From Paraburkholderia sp. IMGN_8 (GTDB lineage Bacteria; Pseudomonadota; Gammaproteobacteria; Burkholderiales; Burkholderiaceae): 64,000 nucleotides of DNA. Every line of letters begins with the position of its first letter. Positions within the stretch are counted from its first letter, which is position 1. A program made the position numbers and the translations under genes. Of the stretch, positions 1-8,117 are shown one piece after another. The notes below the pieces were generated by a model. The model did not search any database and was not told where the DNA came from. It saw only the letters and a list, made by a program, of their open reading frames with translations. The stretch covers positions 3,100,001 to 3,164,000 of the forward strand of contig NZ_CP150901.1 in NCBI RefSeq assembly GCF_038050405.1, read 5' to 3'.

Positions 1-64
1 ATAACGTTGGCTCAACAATGCTCGGCTAACGACGGCTCCACTTCCAGGTGCCGATGCGAATCGT

Positions 65-859
65 CTATTCGATTTGCGGACTGGCAAATTCCAGGGCCAG
101 CTTGCGCGCCGCGTTGGCGAACATCAGGATGTCAACGCCCGTGGCGACGAAGGTGCAGCCCAGTTCGAGGTAGTGTCGTGCAAGCGCGGGATCCGAGGTC
201 AACGTGCCGGCGGCTTTGCCTGACGCGACGATGGTGCGCATGGCGGCCTCGATCGCACGTTGGACTTCAGGATGGCCCGGCTTGCCGCGATAGTCCATCG
301 AGGCGGCCAGATCGGCCGGGCCGATAAACACGCCATCGACACCCTCGACCGCGCAGATCGACTCGAGATTCGCCAAGGCGGTCACGGTCTCCGCCTGCAC
401 CAGCACGCAGATTTCGCTGTCGGCGACGTCCAGATAATCGGCCCGCGCACTCCAGCGCGAGGCCCGGCCAACCGCGCTGCCCACACCGCGAATGCCATGT
501 GGCGGATAGCGCACGGCGGACACGACCGCCCTCGCCTGCTCCGCGGTGTCGACCATCGGCACCAGCAGCGTGCGTGCGCCGATGTCCAGCAGACGCTTGA
601 TCAGTGCCGGGTCGCTGTTGACAGGCCGCACCACGGCCTCGGCTCCATAAGGCGCGACCGCCTGCAACTGCGCGAGGATGCTGCGCAGGTCGTTCGGCGC
701 GTGCTCGCTGTCGATCAGAAGCCAGTCGAAGCCGGCGGTCGCGCTCACTTCGGCCAGATACGCGTCGGCCATGGAAAGCCAGAAGCCGATCTGGCGGCGC
801 CGCGCGGCAAGAGCGGATTTGAACGAATTAGGCGCCGGCATCTGCATTGCGTTGCTCAT
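65..859 (-). CDS. HpcH/HpaI-family 2-keto-3-deoxy acid aldolase
   Basis: Class II, metal-dependent aldolase that should split a 2-keto-3-deoxy sugar acid into pyruvate and an aldehyde. The family is recognised by the IDSEHAPND segment near the N-terminus, a central pyruvate-binding region, and the GPADLAASM motif; 264 residues is the usual length for HpaI/GarL/RhmA. I chose the ATG at 859 because a GGAG lies about 10 bases upstream; it overlaps the end of the upstream MFS gene by about 30 bases, so the two are probably co-translated. With the sugar-acid dehydratase and MFS carrier it completes a dehydrate-then-cleave pathway, probably for galactarate, glucarate or an aldonate. The exact substrate (GarL-like, RhmA-like or HpaI-like) cannot be decided from sequence. 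Confidence 0.88.
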   Translation of the reverse strand: MSNAMQMPAPNSFKSALAARRRQIGFWLSMADAYLAEVSATAGFDWLLIDSEHAPNDLRSILAQLQAVAPYGAEAVVRPVNSDPALIKRLLDIGARTLLVPMVDTAEQARAVVSAVRYPPHGIRGVGSAVGRASRWSARADYLDVADSEICVLVQAETVTALANLESICAVEGVDGVFIGPADLAASMDYRGKPGHPEVQRAIEAAMRTIVASGKAAGTLTSDPALARHYLELGCTFVATGVDILMFANAARKLALEFASPQIE

Positions 860-2171
860 GGTTCTCGAACTCCACGGGTTTGTCTTCGAACTGGATGGGT
901 TCCACTTTGCCAAGCAGGAACACGTAATTGAGGATGGCGATCGCGATCAGCACCGATGAAAAAACCAGTGCGGGGATGAACGATCCCGTCGCACCGACAA
1001 TGGCGCCCGTCACCACCGGACCGACCACACCACCCATGTTCGACACCGTGTTCTGGACCCCTGCGACCATCGATACCATGTTCCGCGGCGCGACATCGGC
1101 GGGCAGCGCCCACACCTGGGATGCGGCAACCGTCGTGCCCGACTTGGCGATACAGAGCAGAACCACGGCCATGACCGCGGATTGCGCAAAGGCCGCGAGA
1201 CCGATGCTCGATGCCATGACGAGGCCGATGACGAGAAAGAGCTTGCGGGTTGCGGTGAGAGAAAGCTTGCCGGAGCTGTATACGCGGTCGGACGCCCATC
1301 CCGCCAGCACTTCGACAAACATCGATATCACGAGCGGCAGTGATGCCATGAAACCCATCTCCATCAGGCTCATGCCGCGCTCCTTCACCAGGTAAGTGGG
1401 CAGCCATGTGATGAAGAAGTACGAGTTGTAGTTGATCATGAAGAAGCCGATGCACATCGCCCAGATGTTCCGGTGTGCGAATAAACGCTTCCAGGACGCG
1501 CCCGGCTTGCGGGCATCGGCGGGCTGCAGGCGCTGCTCGTCACAGATGTGAGCGAGTTCCGCCGCGTTGACCCGCTTGTGATCGGCAGGCGAGTCCTTGA
1601 ACGTGAACTGCCACACGACGCACCAGATCAGACCCAGCGAACCGGTAATCGCAAAGGTGATTTTCCAGTTGAAGGTCGCCAGAAGGTAAGCGATCAACGG
1701 CAGTGCGATCGCGCCGCCGAGCTTCGAGCCGCTGTCGAAGATGCCCGCGACCGTCGCACGCTCCTGCTTCGGAAACCATCTGGATGCGATACCCGCGTTG
1801 CTCGGATAAGCGCCCGCTTCTCCGATGCCAAGCGCGACGCGCAGCGCGACAAGCGACCTGAATCCGCTGGCGAGCCCGGTGGCGGCAGTCGCCAGCGACC
1901 ACCAGAACACGGCGAGACCAAGGACCTTCTTCTGGCCGAACCGGTCGGCCAGCATGCCGGCCGGCAATTGCAGCAGCGCATAGGACCAGAAAAACGCCGA
2001 CATCACGATGCCCATTTCTATCGCGCTCAGATGAAACTCCGTCTGAATATGCGGCGCCGCGGCGGACAGCACGGTGCGGTCGATATAGTTGATCGCGATC
2101 GCCGCCCACATGAGGCCGGCCACCAGCCAGCGCACCTTCGATCGTGACTTCCGTTGCCAGTCGCTCTGCAT
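828..2171 (-). CDS. MFS transporter, anion:cation symporter (sugar-acid) type
   Basis: Inner-membrane carrier of 447 residues with the 12-helix pattern of the major facilitator superfamily. [13 protein letters not shown] in helix 1 and [11 protein letters not shown] in the loop after helix 2 are typical of the ACS branch, which includes the E. coli hexarate carriers GudP and GarP. A long polar segment after helix 6 is the usual central cytoplasmic loop. It lies between a UxaA/GarD-type dehydratase and an HpaI-type aldolase on the same strand, so import of the sugar acid used by those enzymes is the likely role. The substrate is inferred from this context. The stop overlaps the aldolase start. 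Confidence 0.9.
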   Translation of the reverse strand: MQSDWQRKSRSKVRWLVAGLMWAAIAINYIDRTVLSAAAPHIQTEFHLSAIEMGIVMSAFFWSYALLQLPAGMLADRFGQKKVLGLAVFWWSLATAATGLASGFRSLVALRVALGIGEAGAYPSNAGIASRWFPKQERATVAGIFDSGSKLGGAIALPLIAYLLATFNWKITFAITGSLGLIWCVVWQFTFKDSPADHKRVNAAELAHICDEQRLQPADARKPGASWKRLFAHRNIWAMCIGFFMINYNSYFFITWLPTYLVKERGMSLMEMGFMASLPLVISMFVEVLAGWASDRVYSSGKLSLTATRKLFLVIGLVMASSIGLAAFAQSAVMAVVLLCIAKSGTTVAASQVWALPADVAPRNMVSMVAGVQNTVSNMGGVVGPVVTGAIVGATGSFIPALVFSSVLIAIAILNYVFLLGKVEPIQFEDKPVEFENHEQRNADAGA

Positions 2172-2184
2172 GTCTTGTCTCCTG

Positions 2185-2328
2185 TGTCGACCGGAGTTAG
2201 CGCTTTAGCTGTCGACCAGAGTTAGCGCGTCAGCTGTCGACCGGAGTTAGCGCTTCAGCGCTTACTTCGGTCCCATGCAAAGCACTTACTCTGGTCCCAT
2301 GCACAGCACTTACTCCGGTCCCATGAAA
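2185..2328. repeat. Three direct repeats facing three inverted relatives (3+3 array)
   Basis: Three 25-bp units stand head to tail at 2185-2209, 2210-2234 and 2235-2259, each built on TGTCGACCGGAGTTAGCGC with one or two changes. They run straight into three 24-bp units at 2257-2280, 2281-2304 and 2305-2328 built on AGCACTTACTCCGGTCCCAT. The second family is close to the reverse complement of the first over GAGTTAGCGC/GCGCTTACTC, so the whole array can fold into one long imperfect hairpin. It sits between the MFS and dehydratase genes of one operon. There are no unique spacers, so it is not a CRISPR. Possible roles are an intra-operon processing or attenuation structure, or a decayed mobile repeat. 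Confidence 0.85.
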
Positions 2329-2386
2329 GATGGTTGTTGTTTTGTATTGGCACTTCCGGTTGCGCATCGCGCGACGCTTCGAGGCG

Positions 2387-3934
2387 TCAGCTCACGATGC
2401 CCATATGCCACGGTACGAATTCGTGATCTCCCAGGCCCAGCAATTCGCTTTTCGTCCGCTCACCCGACGCGGTACGCAGGATATGCTCGAAGATATCCTG
2501 TCCCATCTCCTGCACGGAGCGCTCGCCGTCCATCACGCGTCCACAGTTGATATCCATATCCTCGCCAAGGCGCTTGAACATCGGCGTATTGCTGGCGAGC
2601 TTGATGGTCGGCGCAGGCTTCGAGCCGAACATGGAGCCGCGGCCGGTCGTGAAGCAGATCAGGTTTGCACCGCTCGCGATCTGACCGGTCACCGCAACCG
2701 GATCGTAGCCGGGCGAATCCATGAAGACGAAACCCGCGCGGTCGATCGGTTCGGCGTATTCGTAGACTGCCTGGAGCGGCGTGGTACCGCCCTTCATCGC
2801 GGACCCCAGCGACTTTTCGAAAATATTCGCGAGGCCGCCCTGCTGGTTTCCCGGGCCGACCACGCCATTGAACTGGCCGTTGTGGCCACGCGTATAGCGC
2901 TCCCACCAGGCGAGCCGGTCGAGCAGCTTCTGCCCGACTTCGGGCGTCACCGCGCGGCGGGTGAGCATGTACTCGACACCGTGAATCTCCGGCGTCTCCG
3001 AGAGGATCGCGGTGCCGCCGTGGCGCACCAGCAGATCCATCGCCGCGCCAAGTGCGGGATTGGCCGTGATGCCGGAAAAGCCGTCCGATCCGCCGCATTC
3101 CAGACCGATCTTCAGATGGCTCGCCGATACGCGACGCCGCTCGATGTCGTTCGCCGCCGGCAGCATCTGCTCAATGGCCGCGACGCCCGCCTCGATCGTC
3201 GCGCGGGTGCCGCCTTCGTTCTGCATCACGAGCGCGTGCATCGTTTTTCCGGTCGCAAGCCCCTGCGACTCCAGCAGATCCGCCACCTGGTTGCGTTCAC
3301 AACCGAGGCCGACCACCAGTACGCCGGCAAGATTCGGATGCCGCGCGTAACCGGCCAGCGTGCGCCGCAGGACGTCGAAATGCTCGCTCGGCGAGGACAT
3401 ACCGCAGCCGCTTGTCTGCGCAAATGCCACCACGCCGTCGACATTCGGGTAGCGGGCGAGACGCTCGGGCGTGAACCACGCGGCAATGTGCTTGATGACC
3501 GTCGCAGAGCAATTGACGGAGGCGAGGATGCCGATGAAGTTGCGGGTGGCGATGCGCCCATCAGGACGCACGATGCCGAGGAAGGTCGCTCGCTGTGCCT
3601 CCGGAACGTAGTCAACCGGGCGAACGTCCTGACAAAAACCCGGATCGCGCTCGAAGTCGATCAACTCGATGTTGTGCGAATGAACGTGCTCGCCCACCTC
3701 GATATCGCGCGACGCCCGGCCAATCACCGTGTCGTATTTGCGTATGGGCTGGCCACGCAGGATGCGGGTAGCGGCGACCTTGTGGCCCGGCGACACCTGC
3801 GCACGCATCCGCAGCTCCATATCGCCGAACCGCAGCAACTGGCCGATCGCCAGCGTCTCGCGCGCGATCAGCACGTTGTCCGCCTCGTTGAGCCTGATGA
3901 GCGGGCCCGTGAAGGCCGTGTTTGCCTGCAACAT
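2387..3934 (-). CDS. UxaA/GarD-family sugar-acid dehydratase
   Basis: Dehydratase of 515 residues that removes water from an aldonate or hexarate (altronate or galactarate type) to give a 2-keto-3-deoxy acid. An N-terminal SAF-like domain (about residues 10-85) precedes the large catalytic domain with GIVRPDGRIATRNFIGI, SVNCSATV, ECGGSDGFSGITANPALG and FTTGRGSMFG, the conserved blocks of altronate/galactarate dehydratases. The ATG at 3934 follows GGAGG by 9 bases; an in-frame extension to 4030 lacks a ribosome site and would run towards the operator. It is the first gene of the operon, divergent from the LacI regulator. UxaA and GarD activity cannot be separated here; the HpaI-type aldolase favours a GarD-like route. 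Confidence 0.88.
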   Translation of the reverse strand: MLQANTAFTGPLIRLNEADNVLIARETLAIGQLLRFGDMELRMRAQVSPGHKVAATRILRGQPIRKYDTVIGRASRDIEVGEHVHSHNIELIDFERDPGFCQDVRPVDYVPEAQRATFLGIVRPDGRIATRNFIGILASVNCSATVIKHIAAWFTPERLARYPNVDGVVAFAQTSGCGMSSPSEHFDVLRRTLAGYARHPNLAGVLVVGLGCERNQVADLLESQGLATGKTMHALVMQNEGGTRATIEAGVAAIEQMLPAANDIERRRVSASHLKIGLECGGSDGFSGITANPALGAAMDLLVRHGGTAILSETPEIHGVEYMLTRRAVTPEVGQKLLDRLAWWERYTRGHNGQFNGVVGPGNQQGGLANIFEKSLGSAMKGGTTPLQAVYEYAEPIDRAGFVFMDSPGYDPVAVTGQIASGANLICFTTGRGSMFGSKPAPTIKLASNTPMFKRLGEDMDINCGRVMDGERSVQEMGQDIFEHILRTASGERTKSELLGLGDHEFVPWHMGIVS

Positions 3935-4047
3935 CTTTTTCGTCCTCCGTGGCTGGCTTTCGAGGGTGCATGCCCGAACGTCCCAGCCGTCACTTGCCGC
4001 TTGCCGCGATTGATGCAAGCGATGTCTCAATGTTGATGTCGGTGTGT

Positions 4048-4098
4048 CGATACTGCCGATGTTACCGGTTTATGTAACCGGTAACATCGGCAGTATCG
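4048..4098. promoter_or_regulatory. 51-bp perfect palindrome, candidate GntR/LacI-type operator
   Basis: Two 23-bp arms (4048-4070 and 4076-4098) are exact reverse complements around the 5-base spacer TATGT. The core of each arm contains GATGTTACCGGTT, close to the E. coli GntR operator ATGTTACCGGTAACAT; TGTAACCGGTAACA on the right differs from it by one base. It lies between the dehydratase operon and the divergent GntR-like regulator, where an autoregulatory operator is expected. Arms this long could also bind two dimers. Confidence 0.8.
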
Positions 4099-4154
4099 TA
4101 GTATGCTTTTGCGATAATTGCCAGCCACCTTTTCAATTCGACGAAAAATTTCCT

Positions 4155-5207
4155 GTGATCAAGACCCGGACCGACTTCAGCACGCCAGCAGAGCACGCCG
4201 CCTCCCGCCGCGCCCGCAAGAACACTGGCCGCGTCACGCTGAGCGATCTGGCGGCGCTGGTGGGTGTCACGAAGGTTACGGTCTCGCGGGCGTTGAACAC
4301 CCCCGAACTCGTCTCGATCGATACGCTCGAACGCGTGCGCGAGGCAGTGCGGCAGACGGGTTACACGCCGGACCTGATTGCAGGGTCCCTGGCTTCGAAT
4401 CGCAGCCGCCTGATCGTCGCGCTGATTCCGGCGATGGCGGGAAGCGTCTTCCAGGAAACCTTTGCGGCGCTGACTGCCGAACTGGCCGCCGCGGGTTATC
4501 AGTTGCTGATCGGCCAGAGCGGCTACGACGAATCGCGCGAAGACGCGCTGCTCGACGCCATCGTGGGCAGGCGCCCCGCGGGCATCGTGCTGACCGGCGT
4601 GATTCACTCGGAACATGCGAGGCAAAAGCTCCAGGCTTCGGGTATTCCCGTCGTCGAAACATGGGACATCACGCGGGCGCCGCTCGACATGCTGGTTGGC
4701 TTTTCTCATCAGAAGGTCGGCAAGGCCGCGGCGCGTTATCTGCAATCACGTGGTGCGCAACGGCCGGCCGTGGTGACGCCGAGCGATCGCCGCGCGCAAA
4801 CGCGCACCCAGGCGTTCGTGAAAACGTTCGGTCCGGCGACCAGGATTCCCGTCATATCGGTCGAGTCGCCGGCCAATCTGGGTGATGGCAGGCGCGCGTT
4901 GAGCGCCCTGCTCGATCAGCACCCCGATATCGATGCTGTGTTCTGCGGAGCCGATATCCTTGCCCTGGGCTTGCTGATGGAGGCCCGAAGCCGGGGCCTG
5001 TCGGTCCCGCGGCAACTGCGGGTGATCGGTTACGGCGATCAGAACTTCGCACCGGACACGGACCCGCCCCTCACCACCATCCGGATCGACGGCACCCGAA
5101 TCGGCAAACTGGCGGCGTCCATGCTGGTTGAAAAAATAGAAAGCGGCGTCGAAGCGCAACGTATCGTCGACGTCGGCTTCACGCTGATCGAGCGCGACAG
5201 CGCCTGA
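4155..5207 (+). CDS. LacI-family regulator, GntR(gluconate)-like
   Basis: Transcriptional repressor with an N-terminal LacI helix-turn-helix (VTLSDLAALVGVTKVTVSRA) and a periplasmic-binding-protein-like sensor domain. The segment LLIGQSGYDES, the ILTGVIHSEHARQKL region and the C-terminal DVGFTLIERDSA resemble E. coli GntR, the gluconate repressor, and the adjacent palindrome carries a GntR-like site, so protein and operator agree. The open frame extends back to 4044 but would then cross the palindrome. I therefore prefer the GTG at 4155, although its ribosome site is weak and the start is uncertain. It should control the divergent dehydratase-carrier-aldolase operon in response to a sugar acid or its keto-deoxy product. 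Confidence 0.85.
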   Translation: MIKTRTDFSTPAEHAASRRARKNTGRVTLSDLAALVGVTKVTVSRALNTPELVSIDTLERVREAVRQTGYTPDLIAGSLASNRSRLIVALIPAMAGSVFQETFAALTAELAAAGYQLLIGQSGYDESREDALLDAIVGRRPAGIVLTGVIHSEHARQKLQASGIPVVETWDITRAPLDMLVGFSHQKVGKAAARYLQSRGAQRPAVVTPSDRRAQTRTQAFVKTFGPATRIPVISVESPANLGDGRRALSALLDQHPDIDAVFCGADILALGLLMEARSRGLSVPRQLRVIGYGDQNFAPDTDPPLTTIRIDGTRIGKLAASMLVEKIESGVEAQRIVDVGFTLIERDSA

Positions 5208-5316
5208 TAGCGGTCTGGGCGCCCAGTGGCGCCGTGCCCATGAAGCCGGCCGCATGCACGAGTGCATCGCATGATGCCGATGGCATCGAGAGCAGGCTTG
5301 AGCACCGTGAAGTCCG

Positions 5317-5790
5317 TCACGTCGACGGGCACCAATGCGGCTGGCCGAGGCAAGCGTCAGCGACATCGACAATCGGCTCGCTGTCCCTGTGCGCTTCGTA
5401 AAAACGGTCGACGCACCTTATCTGCTCGAAAGTCCACCACGTTCCCGGCGGATCGTGCCCCAGCCACATCACAGTGGCCGCCGCCTTTGTCCGAAGCCCC
5501 CATCGTTGCCAGTCAGAGCCTGTCGGCGAAAAATGGCCCTGCTTGTCCATGTACGCGTTCAGGTCCAGGCCGTATCGCTTCAGGTAGGGCGGGTTGAGGC
5601 GATCCTCGATAGCAGGCTTTTCGCCACGGGAAATTCGTGCGTTTTCCGTGGCCTCGTCCAGACGGAAATCACTCACGGCACGGCTTATCACCGACAACTC
5701 GTACAGCAACGTTGCGCCAATTGCCAGACACGTGACGCCTATGCAAAGCACGAGCACAACAAGCACGCGCCTTCCGGTTACCGGATGCAT
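5317..5790 (-). CDS. hypothetical membrane-anchored protein
   Basis: A 157-residue protein with one hydrophobic segment at about residues 8-32 (RVLVVLVLCIGVTCLAIGAT) followed by a polar, tryptophan-rich domain with three cysteines in its C-terminal part. I do not recognise a family. The start codon overlaps the stop of the upstream CDGSH gene in an ATGA arrangement, so the two are probably translationally coupled. The topology suggests an N-terminal anchor with the rest in the periplasm. No function is proposed. Confidence 0.7.
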   Translation of the reverse strand: MHPVTGRRVLVVLVLCIGVTCLAIGATLLYELSVISRAVSDFRLDEATENARISRGEKPAIEDRLNPPYLKRYGLDLNAYMDKQGHFSPTGSDWQRWGLRTKAAATVMWLGHDPPGTWWTFEQIRCVDRFYEAHRDSEPIVDVADACLGQPHWCPST

Positions 5791-6014
5791 CAGGGCGTTT
5801 CTCCTTCCTGCGGCTTTTCGTCAAGATTGCTCCTGAACTCGTCCTTCTTGTGTGAACCGTCGCAGAATGGTTTGTTGTGCGAGTGGCCACACCGGCATAG
5901 CCAGACCTCATCCCTATCCACTTCGATATTTTTCCCGCCCTGAGTGGTAATCTTGAAGTCGCCCTTGATGTAGTACGGGCCGTCGTTCCGGGGGGTGATA
6001 ATTGCAGTTGCCAT
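5790..6014 (-). CDS. CDGSH-type iron-sulfur protein
   Basis: A small 74-residue protein with the complete CDGSH signature CRCGHSHNKPFCDGSH, in which Cys40, Cys42, Cys51 and His55 would hold a [2Fe-2S] cluster with the unusual 3Cys-1His ligation of the mitoNEET family. The N-terminal TPRNDGPYYIKGDFKI segment is the strand region usual in bacterial members. It has no membrane segment, so it should be cytosolic. These proteins act in redox sensing or electron and cluster transfer; the partner is unknown. It is coupled by ATGA overlap to the downstream membrane-anchored gene. Confidence 0.9.
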   Translation of the reverse strand: MATAIITPRNDGPYYIKGDFKITTQGGKNIEVDRDEVWLCRCGHSHNKPFCDGSHKKDEFRSNLDEKPQEGETP

Positions 6015-6196
6015 TTGCGCCTCCGATCATCGTGAATCGCGCGATCCCGCACCTGTTCGGGACACCTGATGCGGCAACCTGAATACAGGTACAGGTCGAA
6101 TTTCAGTCTATATCCGATACTGCGCCGAGGTGCGGCACGCGTCGCGGCATCGCACAAAAGCCTGTCGAAATTCGCCGCGGATGGTGTGAGGACATC

Positions 6197-6571
6197 ATGA
6201 TCTGGCTCGCCGATGCGGTGCTCGTGATGCACGCGCTGCTCGCGCTTTTTATCGTCGGCGGACTCGCGGCGATCTGGGTTGGCTCGGGCCTCGATTGGGA
6301 ATGGGTACGCAATCGGCTGTTCCGGCTCGCTCATCTGTTCGCGATCGGCCTGGTGTCGATCTTGTCGCTGCTGGGCGTAGCCTGCCCCTTGACGGTGCTG
6401 GAAGACTGGTTGCGCACTGGCTCGGTTGGCGCGCAAGGCTTCATCCAGCGCTGGGTGAGCCGCCTGCTCTATTACGATGTGCCGGTCTGGGTGTTCACGC
6501 TCTCATATGTGGTGTTCGCTCTGGTGGTGCTGCTGACCTGGCGCGGGGTTCCGCCCCGGCAACGCACGTAA
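6197..6571 (+). CDS. DUF2784 family membrane protein
   Basis: A 124-residue integral membrane protein with about four hydrophobic segments, starting MIWLADAVLVMHALLALFIV and containing the LAHLFAIGLVSILSLLGVACPLT block and a late YYDVPVWVFTLSYVVFAL helix. This is the pattern of DUF2784, a family without assigned function. It stands alone on the plus strand between minus-strand genes. Its start at ATG 6197 fits the usual family N-terminus. Confidence 0.85.
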   Translation: MIWLADAVLVMHALLALFIVGGLAAIWVGSGLDWEWVRNRLFRLAHLFAIGLVSILSLLGVACPLTVLEDWLRTGSVGAQGFIQRWVSRLLYYDVPVWVFTLSYVVFALVVLLTWRGVPPRQRT

Positions 6572-6603
6572 GACACGCACAGCACGCACGTAACGCAAAG
6601 GGA

Positions 6604-7341
6604 TCAGGCCCGCACCTGGATGCGATTGACAACGCCATCGATCGCATCCAGACACCAGGCGTCCTGTTCCGCCTGCCGTTTTTCGGCTTCGGTTGCCACC
6701 CAACCTGCTAGCGTAATCCTGTGGTTTTCCACGCTGATGGTGATCTGTTCGGCGCGCACACACTGATCGGTTTCGAGCACCAGGTGCAAGGCATCGGAAA
6801 TCTCATCGTCGCCGTCCACTTCGGCGGGCACTAACTCCAGCAGGTTCACCACGTCGCGGCAGCCGCCGACCCACCAGGCAGTCACACTCGCGAGGCGCTT
6901 GTGAGACAGGCTGACCACTTGCCCCGTCAAGGTCACCACACCGTCCTCGACCGTCACTTCGACGACGCCGCTGCCTTCGTTGCCCGCCTCGTCCATGGTG
7001 CCGCGCAGCACTTCGAGCTGACCCTTGACGCGCGCACAGATCACGCAGTTGCGGAACTCCACCGCCTGCGCCAGCCGTTCGCCGATACGTGTGCGCAACT
7101 CGCCGTCACCGACCGGCGGGTTGGCGGTGACACGCAGTTGGTCGACCAGACGCGTCCCCTCGCTGTGTACCTGGGTCAACTGCAGAAGGCGTTTCTTGGA
7201 TGCGATATCCGGCACCTCGCCTGTCACGGTCAAGGCATCGCCGTCGAAAGTCATATGAATGGGATGATGCTGGAGCTTCAGGTGTGATTCGCGTTCGAAA
7301 GCTGCCATTACCTGCTTCAAGACCGTATCGCTGCGTTGCAT
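6604..7341 (-). CDS. Triple BON-domain protein
   Basis: A 245-residue protein built of three BON modules (about residues 8-75, 80-160 and 168-243). Each has the family pattern of a short helix, a hydrophobic strand and a glycine in the V-x-L-x-G turn: ALTVTGEV, VVTLTGQV and RITLAGWV. BON domains bind phospholipid or partner proteins and often occur in osmotic-stress proteins such as OsmY. There is no signal peptide, which is unusual beside OsmY and suggests a cytosolic role. The ATG at 7341 has GAGG six bases upstream and is preferred over the longer frame. Confidence 0.8.
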   Translation of the reverse strand: MQRSDTVLKQVMAAFERESHLKLQHHPIHMTFDGDALTVTGEVPDIASKKRLLQLTQVHSEGTRLVDQLRVTANPPVGDGELRTRIGERLAQAVEFRNCVICARVKGQLEVLRGTMDEAGNEGSGVVEVTVEDGVVTLTGQVVSLSHKRLASVTAWWVGGCRDVVNLLELVPAEVDGDDEISDALHLVLETDQCVRAEQITISVENHRITLAGWVATEAEKRQAEQDAWCLDAIDGVVNRIQVRA

Positions 7342-7423
7342 GATCTGCCTCGCGCAAAGGTTGGGTGGCACAGCGCGCTTTATGCCGCGCTGCGCAAGCC
7401 TTGCCGCACCGGGCGGGAGCCGG

Positions 7424-7909
7424 TCAGCTCGGCATACCCTGCATGCGACGGGCGAAGCGTGCCCGCTCGGCCCGGTCCATCAGATCCAGGAATTGTTTCG
7501 AGCCCATGTGAATCAGCACTTCATGATCGCCGGCCTCGAAATAGACGTCCGGCTGATGGGCGAGGCTCTCGTCAAGATAGGTGTACATGCCGTAGGCAGT
7601 ACACACCGGCGGAACGGCGCCCACGTCGCAATCCTTGAACAGTTCCCGCAGATCGACCTCTTTAGCCAGCAGGAGGTGACGTCCGGTCTGTGCCCAAAGC
7701 TCGGACAGCCGCACGGCGTAGGTCGATGGCAGCACAGCCGCCACATAACCGTGCTCGTCTTCAAGAAGCACGGTCTTGGCGAGACGATCGCCGGGAATAT
7801 GCGCTGCCGCCGCGGTTTCGATACTGGAATGGCTGTGCGGATGACGCACGATTTCGTACTGCGAGCCCTTGCTGCGCAGGCAGTCCTCGAGAGTGGCAGA
7901 CATTGACAT
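7424..7909 (-). CDS. YbaK/EbsC-family aminoacyl-tRNA deacylase
   Basis: A 161-residue protein of the YbaK/ProX editing-domain fold, which hydrolyses mischarged aminoacyl-tRNAs in trans. Supporting segments are SSIETAAAAHIPGDRLAKTVLL, with the conserved lysine of the editing pocket, the HLLLAKEVDLRELFKDCDVGAVPP block and the TYLDESL region. Length fits the family. GGAGG lies six bases before the ATG at 7909. The specificity, Cys-tRNA(Pro) for YbaK or Ala-tRNA for ProX, cannot be told from sequence. It is on the same strand as the BON gene but 80 bases away, so co-transcription is possible. Confidence 0.88.
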   Translation of the reverse strand: MSMSATLEDCLRSKGSQYEIVRHPHSHSSIETAAAAHIPGDRLAKTVLLEDEHGYVAAVLPSTYAVRLSELWAQTGRHLLLAKEVDLRELFKDCDVGAVPPVCTAYGMYTYLDESLAHQPDVYFEAGDHEVLIHMGSKQFLDLMDRAERARFARRMQGMPS

Positions 7910-8117
7910 GACGCACCTCCTCAGGAAGGAAGGAAACAGGAGATTATTGCGCGAGATTCCTTAAGGATAGTTCGCTTTCGCTCACGCGTGAAAAACATGC
8001 GGACGGCCGCGCCGCGACCGCGCGGGCGTGACGGCGAATGGGACGATGACCCCTTATGGCACACGGCTCCGTTTTCGCCAATAATGGCCCCACATCCACT
8101 ACTGGACGAGGGCGGCC

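Noticed and set aside
2185..2328. CRISPR array
   Set aside because: Repeats are contiguous, with no unique spacers, and there are no cas genes.
2330..4036. Long plus-strand open frame (568 codons) opposite the dehydratase
   Set aside because: It is an antisense shadow of the dehydratase gene: composition is arginine- and histidine-rich, there is no family pattern, and the minus frame has all conserved motifs.
4044..4154. N-terminal extension of the GntR-like regulator
   Set aside because: It would translate the palindromic operator and contains cysteine-rich non-conserved sequence; the LacI-type HTH needs no such extension.
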